Position numbers and translations under genes: made by a program. The notes under the pieces are model-generated. The model did not search any database, was not told where the DNA came from, and worked only from the letters and a program-made list of their open reading frames with translations. From NCBI GenBank assembly GCA_963753815.1, contig CAVWDU010000004.1, positions 496,001-560,000 of the forward strand: a DNA stretch of 64,000 nucleotides, written 5' to 3'. Source of the stretch: CAVWDU01 sp963753815 (GTDB lineage Bacteria; Pseudomonadota; Gammaproteobacteria; Pseudomonadales; Halieaceae). Of this stretch, positions 9,887 to 17,799 are shown piece after piece (within the stretch, counting starts at the first letter, position 1; each line of letters begins with the position of its first letter).

Positions 9887-10005
9887 GGCAACACGTGGAA
9901 CGATGTTTTCCGGGGGCGTCTGGCGGCATGGATGCCGCCAGCGAGCTTGTACAGGGATGTACGCATTTTTGGCGTCCCCCGGAAAACATCGTTCCACGTG
10001 TTGCC
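9887..10005. repeat. Palindromic element with perfect 30-bp inverted arms
   Basis: The left arm (9887-9916) and right arm (9976-10005) are exact reverse complements over 30 bases, beginning GGCAACACGTGG on the left. The 59-bp centre contains a second palindrome, TGGCGGCAT-GG-ATGCCGCCA (9921-9940), and a short GTAC-N6-GTAC repeat. It has no coding capacity. The form suggests a REP/MITE-like dispersed element. Confidence 0.8.
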
Positions 10006-10068
10006 CGGGCACGATGCGTGTCATCGTTCACTCGCGCGGCTTCTCTGGCCCGACGGTCCCCGGCAGAC

Positions 10069-10115
10069 AAGTCGTTTTCAGTCGCGGCCCGATATCCGCT
10101 TGGTGAAAACGACTT
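10069..10115. repeat. Inverted repeat with 12-bp arms
   Basis: AAGTCGTTTTCA at 10069-10080 is exactly complemented by TGAAAACGACTT at 10104-10115 across a 23-base loop. There is no T-run, so it does not look like a simple terminator. Confidence 0.6.
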
Positions 10116-10146
10116 CTCAGCCCGGAACCGGGCACCGAGCCACCCG

Positions 10147-10202
10147 CCGCACCTCGCCGGCCGCACCTCGCCGGCCGCACCTCGCCGGCCGCACCTCAGC
10201 CG
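10147..10202. repeat. Tandem repeat, 14-bp unit CCGCACCTCGCCGG
   Basis: Three exact head-to-tail copies (10147-10188) and a partial fourth. A solitary exact copy lies at 9845-9858, on the far side of the 119-bp palindrome. Confidence 0.7.
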
Positions 10203-10259
10203 CCCGGGATCGTCGGACCAGACGTTGCGCCCACGTACCAGGCCCGCTTAAAACCCAGG

Positions 10260-11714
10260 TTAACGCAGCAGCGAGCCCAGCACGCCGCGAAACAGCTTGC
10301 CGCCGAGGCCCTTGCCGGCGGCCGTGCCAAGGCTGCGGGCGAGGCTGTTGACGAAGGCCTCCTGGGGTGTCTGCCGGCGGCTGCGCGACCGGGAACTGGT
10401 CTCCCGTTTGCCCGCTTCTTCCGCTTCCAGCATCTGTCGCTGCATTCTCGCTTCGAGAATTTCGTGGGCCGACTGCCGGTCGACCGGCTCGAGGTAGCGT
10501 CGCCGGTAGCTGTCGCGCTCGAGCACCGCCTGGCGTTCGGCGGCGGAGGCGGGCCCGATCCGGGAGCATGGCGGTCTGATCAGAACCCGCTCTACCGGCG
10601 CGGGAATCCCTTTTTCCTGCAGCGTGGATACCAACGCCTCGCCCACGCCCAGTTCTGAAATGGCGGTGACGGTGTCGAGGGCGGGGTTGACACGGAAAGA
10701 CTCAGCCGCCACCCGGACGGCTTTTTGCTCCTTCGGCGTGTAGGCTCGCAGGGCGTGCTGCACCCGGTTGCCGAGCTGGGCGAGCACCGGGTCGGGGATA
10801 TCCCCGGGACTCTGGGTCACGAAATACACGCCGACGCCCTTGGAGCGGATCAGCCGTACCACCTGTTCTATTTTCTCCAGCAGTGCCCTGGGTGCACTCT
10901 TGAACAGCAGGTGCGCCTCGTCGAAGAAGAACACCAGCACCGGCTGGTCCGGGTCTCCCAGCTCAGGCAGGGTCTCGAACAGCTCCGACAGCAGCCATAG
11001 CAGGAACGTCGAATAGACCCGCGGGTTCATGATCAGCCGATCAGCGGCCAGTACATTGATGACACCGCGCCCGTCCAGGGTCGTGCGCATGAAATCCTCA
11101 AGCGCGAGTGCCGGCTCCCCGAAAAATTGATCCCCGCCTTCGCGCTCCAGCATGAGCAACCTGCGCAGTATCGCGTTGACCGAGGCGCGCGAAACCGACA
11201 GGCCGGCATCGAGGGATCTGCCGTGCTGCGCGAGGTATTCCAGAGTAGTTCGCAGGTCGGCCAGGTCGAGCAGCAACATGCCCTCATCGTCGGCGAACTC
11301 GAAGACGAGGGTGACGATGCTTTCCTGGGTTTCGTTGAGGTCGAGTAGCCGCGAAATCAACTGCGGCCCCATCTCGCTCAGCGTGGTGCGCACCGGTGTG
11401 CCACTGGAGCCGAAAAGATCCCAGAAGGCAACGGGGTAGGCCGTTTGCCGGTAGCCCTTGATGCCGATGCGCTCGATGCGTTGGTCGATGGCGGGGTGGG
11501 GCTCGCCGGGTTGGCACAGCCCGGAGATGTCTCCTTTCACATCGGCCAGGAAAACCGGTACCCCGCGCTCGGAAAAACTCTCCGCCAGGCACTGCATGGT
11601 AACGGTCTTGCCGGTGCCGGTAGCGCCGGCTATCAGGCCGTGGCGATTGGCGTACCGGGGTAGCAGGAAGACCTGGCCCGACTCCGAGCCACCGATCAGA
11701 ATACGTTCGGCCAT
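10260..11714 (-). CDS. yjgR: YjgR-like HerA-family ATPase (DUF853)
   Basis: 484 residues. Walker A is GATGTGKT (residues 30-37), and a Walker B-type strand VLVFFFDEAHLLF lies near residue 260. A sensor-like ITQSP-type motif (FVTQSPGDIPD) follows, then a basic tail rich in Arg and Ser. This is the DUF853/HerA-FtsK helicase fold of E. coli YjgR, annotated as a putative DNA-translocating ATPase; its cellular task is not established. No NurA-type nuclease lies beside it. It is divergent from ypfJ with a 110-bp shared upstream region. Confidence 0.88.
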   Translation of the reverse strand: MAERILIGGSESGQVFLLPRYANRHGLIAGATGTGKTVTMQCLAESFSERGVPVFLADVKGDISGLCQPGEPHPAIDQRIERIGIKGYRQTAYPVAFWDLFGSSGTPVRTTLSEMGPQLISRLLDLNETQESIVTLVFEFADDEGMLLLDLADLRTTLEYLAQHGRSLDAGLSVSRASVNAILRRLLMLEREGGDQFFGEPALALEDFMRTTLDGRGVINVLAADRLIMNPRVYSTFLLWLLSELFETLPELGDPDQPVLVFFFDEAHLLFKSAPRALLEKIEQVVRLIRSKGVGVYFVTQSPGDIPDPVLAQLGNRVQHALRAYTPKEQKAVRVAAESFRVNPALDTVTAISELGVGEALVSTLQEKGIPAPVERVLIRPPCSRIGPASAAERQAVLERDSYRRRYLEPVDRQSAHEILEARMQRQMLEAEEAGKRETSSRSRSRRQTPQEAFVNSLARSLGTAAGKGLGGKLFRGVLGSLLR

Positions 11715-11735
11715 TGATGGATTCCGTGGCTGGTT

Positions 11736-11765
11736 TTGTGTGCTGACGCCGATCGGGACTATACT
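11736..11765 (+). promoter_or_regulatory. Sigma-70-type promoter for ypfJ
   Basis: TTGTGT (11736-11741) and TATACT (11760-11765) are separated by 18 bases, about 60 bases before the ypfJ start. Sequence match only. Confidence 0.45.
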
Positions 11766-11824
11766 CCGCTTTTAGGCGCATTTTTGCTTATGGGCGCCGG
11801 CGACAGCGGCTCGGAGGATAACAC

Positions 11825-12712
11825 ATGCGTTGGAAGGACGGCAGGCGCAGCGACAACGTCGAGGACCGGCGGGGAAAAGCAGCCCGCGTGGGGACAATCG
11901 CGGCAGCGCCGCTTCTGCTGCGTTTCCTGCCGGCGATGATACGCTCCAAGACCGGGCGCACCATACTGATCGTCGGCGTGATAGCGGTGTTCGGTAGCAG
12001 GATGCTGGGCATTGATATCCTGGGCCTGTTCAGCGGGGGACAGGCACGCCAGGGCGAGTACCAGGCATCGGCGCAGGAAGAAGAGCTCAAGGATTTTCTC
12101 ACCGTGGTCCTTGGCGAAACGGAAGTCGTCTGGCACCAGCTTTTCGCCGATCAGGGCTGGACCTATCGCGAACCGACACTGGTGTTCTTTACCGACCGGG
12201 TCGATTCGCGCTGCGGCCTCGCCGATGCCGCCGTGGGGCCTTTTTACTGCCCTGCAGACCAGAAAGTGTATATCGACATGTCCTTTTTTTACGATCTCGC
12301 GCAGCGCCATGGCGCCCCGGGTGATTTTGCCCAGGCCTACGTGCTCGCCCACGAAGTGGGTCACCACGTGCAGACACTGGCCGGCATCAGTGCCCAGGTA
12401 CAGAAAATGGGGCGCGGCAGGCGCAAGGCGGAGGTCAATGAACTTTCGGTAAGGCAGGAGCTGCAGGCGGATTGTTTCGCCGGCATCTGGGCCCACTACC
12501 AGGACAGAAACCTGGAACCGGGGGACCTGCGCGAGGCGCTGCGGGCAGCGTCCGCGATCGGCGATGACCGACTGCAGCGCGAGGCGGGCAGGCGGGTCGT
12601 ACCCGACAGTTTCACTCACGGCAGTTCGGAGCAGCGTGCCCGCTGGTTCAATGAGGGGCTGCAGTCGGGCCAGTTGGCTTCCTGCGACACCTTCGCAGCG
12701 CGTCAGCTGTGA
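11825..12712 (+). CDS. ypfJ: YpfJ-family neutral zinc metallopeptidase
   Basis: 295 residues from ATG 11825, with GGAGGAT just upstream. A basic N-terminus is followed by one membrane segment (about 46-66) and the catalytic motif HEVGH (residues 176-180). Downstream ELQADCFAG supplies the probable third zinc ligand. Matching blocks include SRCGLADAAVGPFYCP and YIDMSFF. Most of the protein probably faces the periplasm. The physiological substrate is unknown. The gene stands alone, divergent from yjgR. Confidence 0.9.
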   Translation: MRWKDGRRSDNVEDRRGKAARVGTIAAAPLLLRFLPAMIRSKTGRTILIVGVIAVFGSRMLGIDILGLFSGGQARQGEYQASAQEEELKDFLTVVLGETEVVWHQLFADQGWTYREPTLVFFTDRVDSRCGLADAAVGPFYCPADQKVYIDMSFFYDLAQRHGAPGDFAQAYVLAHEVGHHVQTLAGISAQVQKMGRGRRKAEVNELSVRQELQADCFAGIWAHYQDRNLEPGDLREALRAASAIGDDRLQREAGRRVVPDSFTHGSSEQRARWFNEGLQSGQLASCDTFAARQL

Positions 12713-13015
12713 GCTGCTGATTTGGGGCTATCCTTCTCGGGGTCATTCTGTTCGGGGCTGTGCTCGCATCCTTGCGCGTCCGCCCCTTCAGCCAATCGCG
12801 ATGACAGCGGGCCAACACTTGCGGCACGCCCAGGATTTTTTGAGTCCGTTTTGCCAGCAGCAGGCCGGCAGTAGGGAGTATCCGCACTACCTCCACCTGT
12901 CACCTGTCACCTGTCACCTGTCGCCTTCCCGATCGTATCGTCAGGTGTACAGATGGTACCTGCCTTCCTACTCGGCGACGATATTACTCCCAATGGCGGA
13001 ACAGGGAGCAGCATG
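12713..13015. other. Intergenic region after ypfJ
   Basis: About 300 bases. The one clear structure is a 7-bp tandem repeat (12894-12921). I see no terminator with a T-run and no credible gene. Confidence 0.5.
12894..12921. repeat. 7-bp tandem repeat CACCTGT, four copies
   Basis: Four exact head-to-tail copies. It is out of any supported gene, so copy-number change should be neutral. Confidence 0.75.
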
Positions 13016-13219
13016 ATGACACCGACCCGGGCCCTGGAGCGGCGAATCGTCCAACAAATTCTCACTCGGGAGCGAAGCTTGCCCGCGCCGTCCCCGGCGG
13101 TGGGTCTGGTCGCATCCCTGGCGGCAACCTGCGCGGGCCTTTTGCTGCTGGCCTGGTTGCCGACTTTACCCTGGATCGCATTGAGCCTGGCCGTGGTGGT
13201 CTGCCTGGGGCTGCGGTGA
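13016..13219 (+). CDS. Possible small membrane protein, function unknown
   Basis: 67 residues from the second of two adjacent ATGs (13013 and 13016), with GGGAG at 13004-13008 as ribosome site. A basic amphipathic start (MTPTRALERRIVQQILTRER) is followed by two hydrophobic helices (about residues 27-45 and 48-66), a sensible topology for a small inner-membrane protein. I recognise no family. It lies 100 bases before fetB on the same strand. A chance frame in GC-rich DNA remains possible. Confidence 0.4.
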   Translation: MTPTRALERRIVQQILTRERSLPAPSPAVGLVASLAATCAGLLLLAWLPTLPWIALSLAVVVCLGLR

Positions 13220-13319
13220 CTCCGGCTTGCACACCACGTTTGGTGGCCTGCTTGACTCGCGCGCCCCGACGGGTGAGGCTGCATTCACACGACCGTGATC
13301 TCGCTGCCTTGGACCCGCT

Positions 13320-14093
13320 ATGGAAAACCCCGTCCCTGTATTGTCTCTGGGCCAACTCGCGGTCGCCTTCCTGCCGGTTATAGCCACGCTTATCATTCTA
13401 TGGCGCTGGTCACTCCGTCCCTGGAACGCGGCGTATGCCCTGGGGCGCATGCTGCTGCAGCTCATCCTGATCGGCTATGTGCTGGCCTGGATCTTCGGAG
13501 CGCAGAACGGGTTGCTTATCCTGCTGGTCCTGCTGGTCATGATTATCGCCTCCGCCCTCATTGCGGTACGCACTGTACCGGGCGGTCGGTCCGCGCTCAT
13601 CCTTGCAGCGCTGGTGGCCATTGCGGTCGGTGGTGGTGTTACCCTGCTGATTATCACCCAGGGCGTATTGCGGCTAGAGCCGTGGTACCTGCCGCGCTAT
13701 ACCGTGCCGCTGGCCGGAATGATTTTTGCCAACGCCATGACGGCCATCAGCCTGGCAGCTGAGCGGTACCACGCAGAACTCGGCCATGGAGAAACCGAGG
13801 ACGCGTCCAGGCATGCGGCGTTCCAGGCCGCGATGATCCCGGTGGTGAACTCGCTGCTGGCGGTCGGCCTGGTCTCCCTGCCCGGTATGATGACCGGGCA
13901 GATCCTGTCGGGCGTATCACCGCTGGTGGCCGCGCGTTACCAGATCATGGTGATGTGCATGATCTTCGCAAGTGCCGGCATATCGACGGCTGTCTTTCTT
14001 ACGCTGGTCAAGCGACACGAGCGCGCCGCGGTCCCTGTCAGCGAGCCTGGCGAGGATGCATCCGTCGCAGGAGAATCGACCTCGGCCGGTTGA
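13320..14093 (+). CDS. fetB: FetB-like ABC transporter permease (UPF0014)
   Basis: 257 residues with seven or so hydrophobic helices. The family motif appears as AMTAISLAAERY, and the conserved SLPGMMTGQILSGVSP block is typical of UPF0014. In E. coli FetB pairs with ATPase FetA and is linked to iron export and oxidative-stress resistance. No FetA-type ATPase is adjacent, so either it is encoded elsewhere or another ATPase serves. The tail after about residue 235 is hydrophilic and Glu/Ser-rich. Confidence 0.85.
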   Translation: MENPVPVLSLGQLAVAFLPVIATLIILWRWSLRPWNAAYALGRMLLQLILIGYVLAWIFGAQNGLLILLVLLVMIIASALIAVRTVPGGRSALILAALVAIAVGGGVTLLIITQGVLRLEPWYLPRYTVPLAGMIFANAMTAISLAAERYHAELGHGETEDASRHAAFQAAMIPVVNSLLAVGLVSLPGMMTGQILSGVSPLVAARYQIMVMCMIFASAGISTAVFLTLVKRHERAAVPVSEPGEDASVAGESTSAG

Positions 14094-14097
14094 AAAT

Positions 14098-14200
14098 GGC
14101 CCAGGCGAGTGCAAGGCAAGGCGGTCATCGGATGAAAACCGCCGTGTACGCAGCAGTGCATGAGGATTTTTGCCAGTTTTATTGCCGTATCGTGTCGGCT
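14098..14200. repeat. Possible dispersed non-coding repeat after fetB
   Basis: The segment has a GCAAGGCAAGGCGGT run, a short inverted repeat (GGCGGT 14120-14125 with ACCGCC 14138-14143) and a TGAGGATTTTTGCC motif. The arrangement reminds me of non-coding repeats seen between genes in marine gammaproteobacteria, but this is from memory. It could also act as a weak transcription-attenuating structure for fetB. Confidence 0.3.
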
Positions 14201-14318
14201 GACGCATTTTCTACAGGCTGCTACCGGGGCTGGAATCGACGACCCTGTGATACACTGCCAGCGCAGTGACAGCACGGCCAGCCATGAGACCTTTCACCCA
14301 CACCCGGAGAGTTGATTC

Positions 14319-15728
14319 TTGATCACCAGTGCGCCCACAGCGGTCGACCTGGTGCGGCTTGCCGAGCAGATGGACCGCGACCGGGATCGCAGCTGGTCCG
14401 AGCTACAGACCCGGGACTACGAGTTCGGCCGCCAGTGTCGCGGCGGCAGTGAACAACGACAGGTGCTGTGCTGGCTGGACCAGGTCGAGCAGCAGGCTGC
14501 CGTGGAGCGCCCGAAGTCGGCTGCGTGGTTCAGCGAAAGCTCCATCGGCTGGCTCGCGGCCCTGCTCGCCTTCGTGTTCGGATTTCTCGCCATGGTGGGT
14601 TTCCTTTTTGCGCATGGCCAGGGCATTGTCAACGTGCTCTGGTTCTTCGCTATTTTCGTCGGCCTGCAGGTGCTGCTCTGGCTCGTATCGGCCATCACCC
14701 TGGCGCTGGTTCTGGCCGGTGGCACCCCGGCGACTATCAATCTCAACCCGGCGCGCTGGATGCTCGCCCGTGTCGTTCCGGGGCGACGACACTGGCACCA
14801 GTTCCAGGATGTGGTGCAGCTCGTATTTCTGCGTTACGGACAGGGTATGGGGGTCGGATTCCTGCTCGGCTGCATCAGTGCCTTCGTACTGGTTCTCGCC
14901 CTGAACGACTTCACCTTTATCTGGAGTTCGACGTTCAACATAAGCGATGAAGTCATGCTCGATAGTGCAAGGGCGGTGGCTGCACCCTGGGCCCAGTGGC
15001 TGCCCGCCGCCACGGTTGATGCCGAGATCGTCGCGCAGAGCCGCTACTATCCTTCCGGGGGCAAGTTCTCCCCGGCCCAGGTGCGCAGTATGCACAGCTG
15101 GTGGCCTTTGCTGCTCGCCGCGATGGTGGTCTATTGCCTGCTCCCCAGATGTTTGCTCTGGGGCCTGGCCCGCTGGCTGTACCAGCGTCGGATCACCACG
15201 AGCTTTCTGCGCTACCCCGGAGTCGACCTGGTCGTGCGGCGCATGAATCAGCCGCTCATAAAAACGCGGAGCTCGCCGGGATCGAAGACGGGTGGTGACG
15301 AAGTGATCGCCGTTCCACAGACCGGTGTCTTACTGGTCAACTGGAGCAATGCCATCTCGCCGCGGGAGCTCACCCTGTTTACCGAACTGGAAGGCATCGG
15401 CACCGACCAGATGGTAAACGCAGGGCTGTCCTTCGAGGAGGACGAGGCGGCCGCTGCCCGCGCGCGGCAAGCAGACGTCTCGCTGGTGATCCTGGTGGTC
15501 AAGTCGTGGGAGCCACCCATGGCTGACCTCGCTGATTTTGTCGAGGGACTGGTCAGTCATGCGTCCTGCCTGGTGTTTCTGCGTCCGCTGGACGGCGAAG
15601 ACATTCCGGCCGACAAGCTGGAGGACTGGAAGCGGTTTTCCCGCGAAGTCCAGGGCGGTGTCCAGGTGAAGGCACTGAATCGGGTGGCGTCGGAGCCTGC
15701 AACGGGGAGCGTCGATGGCCACGCCTAG
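14319..15728 (+). CDS. DUF2868 membrane protein
   Basis: 469 residues from TTG 14319, with GGAGA 8 bases upstream (14306-14310). A soluble N-terminus is followed by four hydrophobic segments (about 75-95, 103-130, 183-203 and 265-288) and a soluble C-terminal domain of about 150 residues. The arrangement and context fit DUF2868, a family regularly encoded just before a DUF3482 GTPase; that gene overlaps its end by 14 bases here. No enzymatic motif is visible. The pair probably forms a membrane-associated GTPase module of unknown role. Confidence 0.75.
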   Translation: MITSAPTAVDLVRLAEQMDRDRDRSWSELQTRDYEFGRQCRGGSEQRQVLCWLDQVEQQAAVERPKSAAWFSESSIGWLAALLAFVFGFLAMVGFLFAHGQGIVNVLWFFAIFVGLQVLLWLVSAITLALVLAGGTPATINLNPARWMLARVVPGRRHWHQFQDVVQLVFLRYGQGMGVGFLLGCISAFVLVLALNDFTFIWSSTFNISDEVMLDSARAVAAPWAQWLPAATVDAEIVAQSRYYPSGGKFSPAQVRSMHSWWPLLLAAMVVYCLLPRCLLWGLARWLYQRRITTSFLRYPGVDLVVRRMNQPLIKTRSSPGSKTGGDEVIAVPQTGVLLVNWSNAISPRELTLFTELEGIGTDQMVNAGLSFEEDEAAAARARQADVSLVILVVKSWEPPMADLADFVEGLVSHASCLVFLRPLDGEDIPADKLEDWKRFSREVQGGVQVKALNRVASEPATGSVDGHA

Positions 15729-17130
15729 TTTTGCGGTGGTGGGCCGGCCCAACAAGGGCAAGTCCAGCATCGTCGCCACCCTGTCCCGCGATGACTCTGT
15801 GTACATCGACCAGCGCTCCGGTTCAACCCGGCGCACGGCCGAGTTCCCGATGCAGGTCGGCGAAGAAACGCTTTACGTGCTTTACGATACCCCGGGCATG
15901 CAGCGCGCGCGGTCCGTGCTGGCCTGGCTCGAGACACACAGCACGGATGCGTCGAGCAGGCCCGCCACCGTTCGCCGTTTTGTGGAGGAGCACGAGAACG
16001 ATCCGCGATACCTGGATGAGTGCGAGATGTTGCGCCCGATCCTGGATGGCGCCGGGATTATCTATGTGGTCGATGGCTCTTGTCCTTACGGTGCGGAGTA
16101 CGAGCCGGAGATGGATATTCTGCGCTGGACCGGGAACCCCAGCCTCGCACTGATCAATCCGATCCAGGACGAGGCTTATGTCAACGAGTGGAAAAACGGG
16201 CTGAGCCAGTACTTCCGTACCGTGCGCGTTTTCGATGCGCATCACGCGGAATTCCGCAAGCAACTCGACCTGCTGACGCTGTTCGGTCACCTTGACGAGG
16301 CGTGGCGGGAACCACTGGACCGGGCTGTCGAAGCCCTCGAGTTGGAGCGGGATCAGCAGCATCGGGCGGCCGCCAACCTGATCGCCGAGTTGATCGTTCT
16401 CTGTCTTACCCACAGCGAAAGCCAGGCGGTGGTGGACGGCGTACCCCAGGAACCGGTGCGGGCTGCCCTGCTGGCAAAGTACCGGGCGACGCTGTCGAAA
16501 GCAGAGCGTCGCTGTCGCCGCCAGGTGGAGGGGTTGTTCTACCATGACCACCTGCAACGCAATGAGTCGGCCATGCAGCTCGACGAGGAAGACCTGTTCA
16601 ATGTCGAGAGCTGGTACCTGTGGGGCCTGAGCAAGAACTCGCTCATGATGGTGGCGGCAGCTTCGGGCGCCTTTCTGGGAGGGAGCGCGGGCCTCGCCGT
16701 CGACGCCGCCACCGGCGGTCTCCTGGGAGGTATGGGCACCGTGTTCTCCGGTATCGGGGGTGCGTTGATCTCAGGCGCCGGTGCCTGGAAGTACTCCGAC
16801 AGTATCGGTGACATCACGGTCAAGGGTATCCCGACCGGGGGCGAGAGGTTGATCATGGGCCCCAGTCCCAACCTCAATTTCCCCTTCGTGGTGCTGGGGC
16901 GAGCACTCGAGCACCATCGTATGCTGGCGCGTCGTACCCATGCGCACCGGGAAGTGATGCACCTGAATTCAGCGTTGCTGGAGCATGTCAGTGAAAGTGA
17001 TCGTAAGCAGCTGGGAAAGCTGTTCGCGCAGATGCGCAAGGGTACGCCGCTGCCCCGACAGCAGTCGGAACTGGCCGACATGATCTATGGCTATGCCACT
17101 GCGGTCGATCACCCCGCGCCGGGCGAGTAG
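15715..17130 (+). CDS. Era/TrmE-like GTPase with DUF3482 C-terminus
   Basis: 471 residues. G1 is GRPNKGKS (residues 10-17), with Lys in place of the common Val of GRPNVGKS; G3 is DTPGMQ near residue 60. Past the G domain, a glycine-rich hydrophobic hairpin (about 310-365) could insert into a membrane. The conserved C-terminal block contains GGERLIMGPSPNLNFPFVVLG. DUF3482 proteins accompany DUF2868 proteins, and the 14-bp overlap with the upstream gene implies co-translation. Function in the cell is unknown. Confidence 0.83.
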   Translation: MATPSFAVVGRPNKGKSSIVATLSRDDSVYIDQRSGSTRRTAEFPMQVGEETLYVLYDTPGMQRARSVLAWLETHSTDASSRPATVRRFVEEHENDPRYLDECEMLRPILDGAGIIYVVDGSCPYGAEYEPEMDILRWTGNPSLALINPIQDEAYVNEWKNGLSQYFRTVRVFDAHHAEFRKQLDLLTLFGHLDEAWREPLDRAVEALELERDQQHRAAANLIAELIVLCLTHSESQAVVDGVPQEPVRAALLAKYRATLSKAERRCRRQVEGLFYHDHLQRNESAMQLDEEDLFNVESWYLWGLSKNSLMMVAAASGAFLGGSAGLAVDAATGGLLGGMGTVFSGIGGALISGAGAWKYSDSIGDITVKGIPTGGERLIMGPSPNLNFPFVVLGRALEHHRMLARRTHAHREVMHLNSALLEHVSESDRKQLGKLFAQMRKGTPLPRQQSELADMIYGYATAVDHPAPGE

Positions 17131-17181
17131 GCATTCCCGGGCGGCCTCAGTCGTATCGGTCGGGTCAGGTGTCGCATTGGC

Positions 17182-17787
17182 TCACGGTGTGCGTCCCTGC
17201 TTACCGAAGCGCGGCGGCAACCATTCCAGCAGGTGTTCGAAGCGCTCGAATGCGTAATCGGCAAGGTGGGCATACGCCCGGTTATCTGTCTGCAGGTAAA
17301 GCCCGGACGCCATGCCGGCGCGTTCCGCCGCCTCCAGGTCGAAACGGAAATCGCCGATGTAGACCAGCGCATCGGGGGAGATGCACCAGCGCTCGGCAAG
17401 TAACAGCAGGCCTTCGGGGTCGGGCTTGGGCGCCGCATCTTCGCGGGCGATGATCTCCAGCGAGGGCGCGCCCAGTCGGCCCAGGGTAAGCGCCGTTGCC
17501 TCCCGGCTGTTGCGGGTGACGATACCGGTTGGAACCGACCAGGTCTGCAGTGTGGCGAGCACTTCCCGGGCGCCCGGCATCCAGGACGCGGCGGCGGCGC
17601 CGGCCATCTCGTGCCGATGAATGATGTCAGCCGTCCTCGCCTGATCGACCGGGTCGGCGAGTCCCGCCTGGTATTCCAGTAGCCCCATCCCGGCGGGACA
17701 ACCCGTTTCCCTGCGCATCGCCGCAAAGTCGAGCCGGGAATCGACCAGGGTCCCGTCCATGTCGAAAATGACGCCCGAGAGTCGCAC
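17182..17787 (-). CDS. HAD-superfamily phosphatase (subfamily IA)
   Basis: 201 residues. The nucleophile motif is DMDGT (residues 9-13), motif II is VTRNS, and motifs III/IV appear as PKPDPEG and YIGDFRFD. Length and order fit phosphoglycolate-phosphatase-like HAD hydrolases with a helical cap. The substrate cannot be assigned. It lies 12 bases downstream of the acyltransferase gene on the same strand, suggesting one operon. Confidence 0.82.
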   Translation of the reverse strand: MRLSGVIFDMDGTLVDSRLDFAAMRRETGCPAGMGLLEYQAGLADPVDQARTADIIHRHEMAGAAAASWMPGAREVLATLQTWSVPTGIVTRNSREATALTLGRLGAPSLEIIAREDAAPKPDPEGLLLLAERWCISPDALVYIGDFRFDLEAAERAGMASGLYLQTDNRAYAHLADYAFERFEHLLEWLPPRFGKQGRTP

Positions 17788-17799
17788 GGCCGGATTCTC

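Larger units (their letters stand above)
9710..10259. other. 550-bp gene-free, repeat-rich region
   Basis: The gap lies upstream of the aminotransferase gene and downstream of the HerA-like gene. It holds a 119-bp palindromic element (9887-10005), a second inverted repeat (10069-10115) and a 14-bp tandem repeat (10147-10202), one copy of which also lies at 9845-9858. No frame here resembles a protein. The aminotransferase promoter should be in its left end, but I cannot point to it. Confidence 0.6.

Noticed and set aside
9710..10024. In-frame N-terminal extension of the aminotransferase
   Set aside because: It runs through the palindromic element, while ATG 9709 has a ribosome site and a normal family N-terminus.
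10147..10202. Possible CRISPR array
   Set aside because: The 14-bp units are directly adjacent with no spacers; it is a simple tandem repeat.
12907..13284. 125-codon frame on the minus strand
   Set aside because: It overlaps the more plausible small membrane protein on the plus strand and has no hydrophobic core or recognisable motif.
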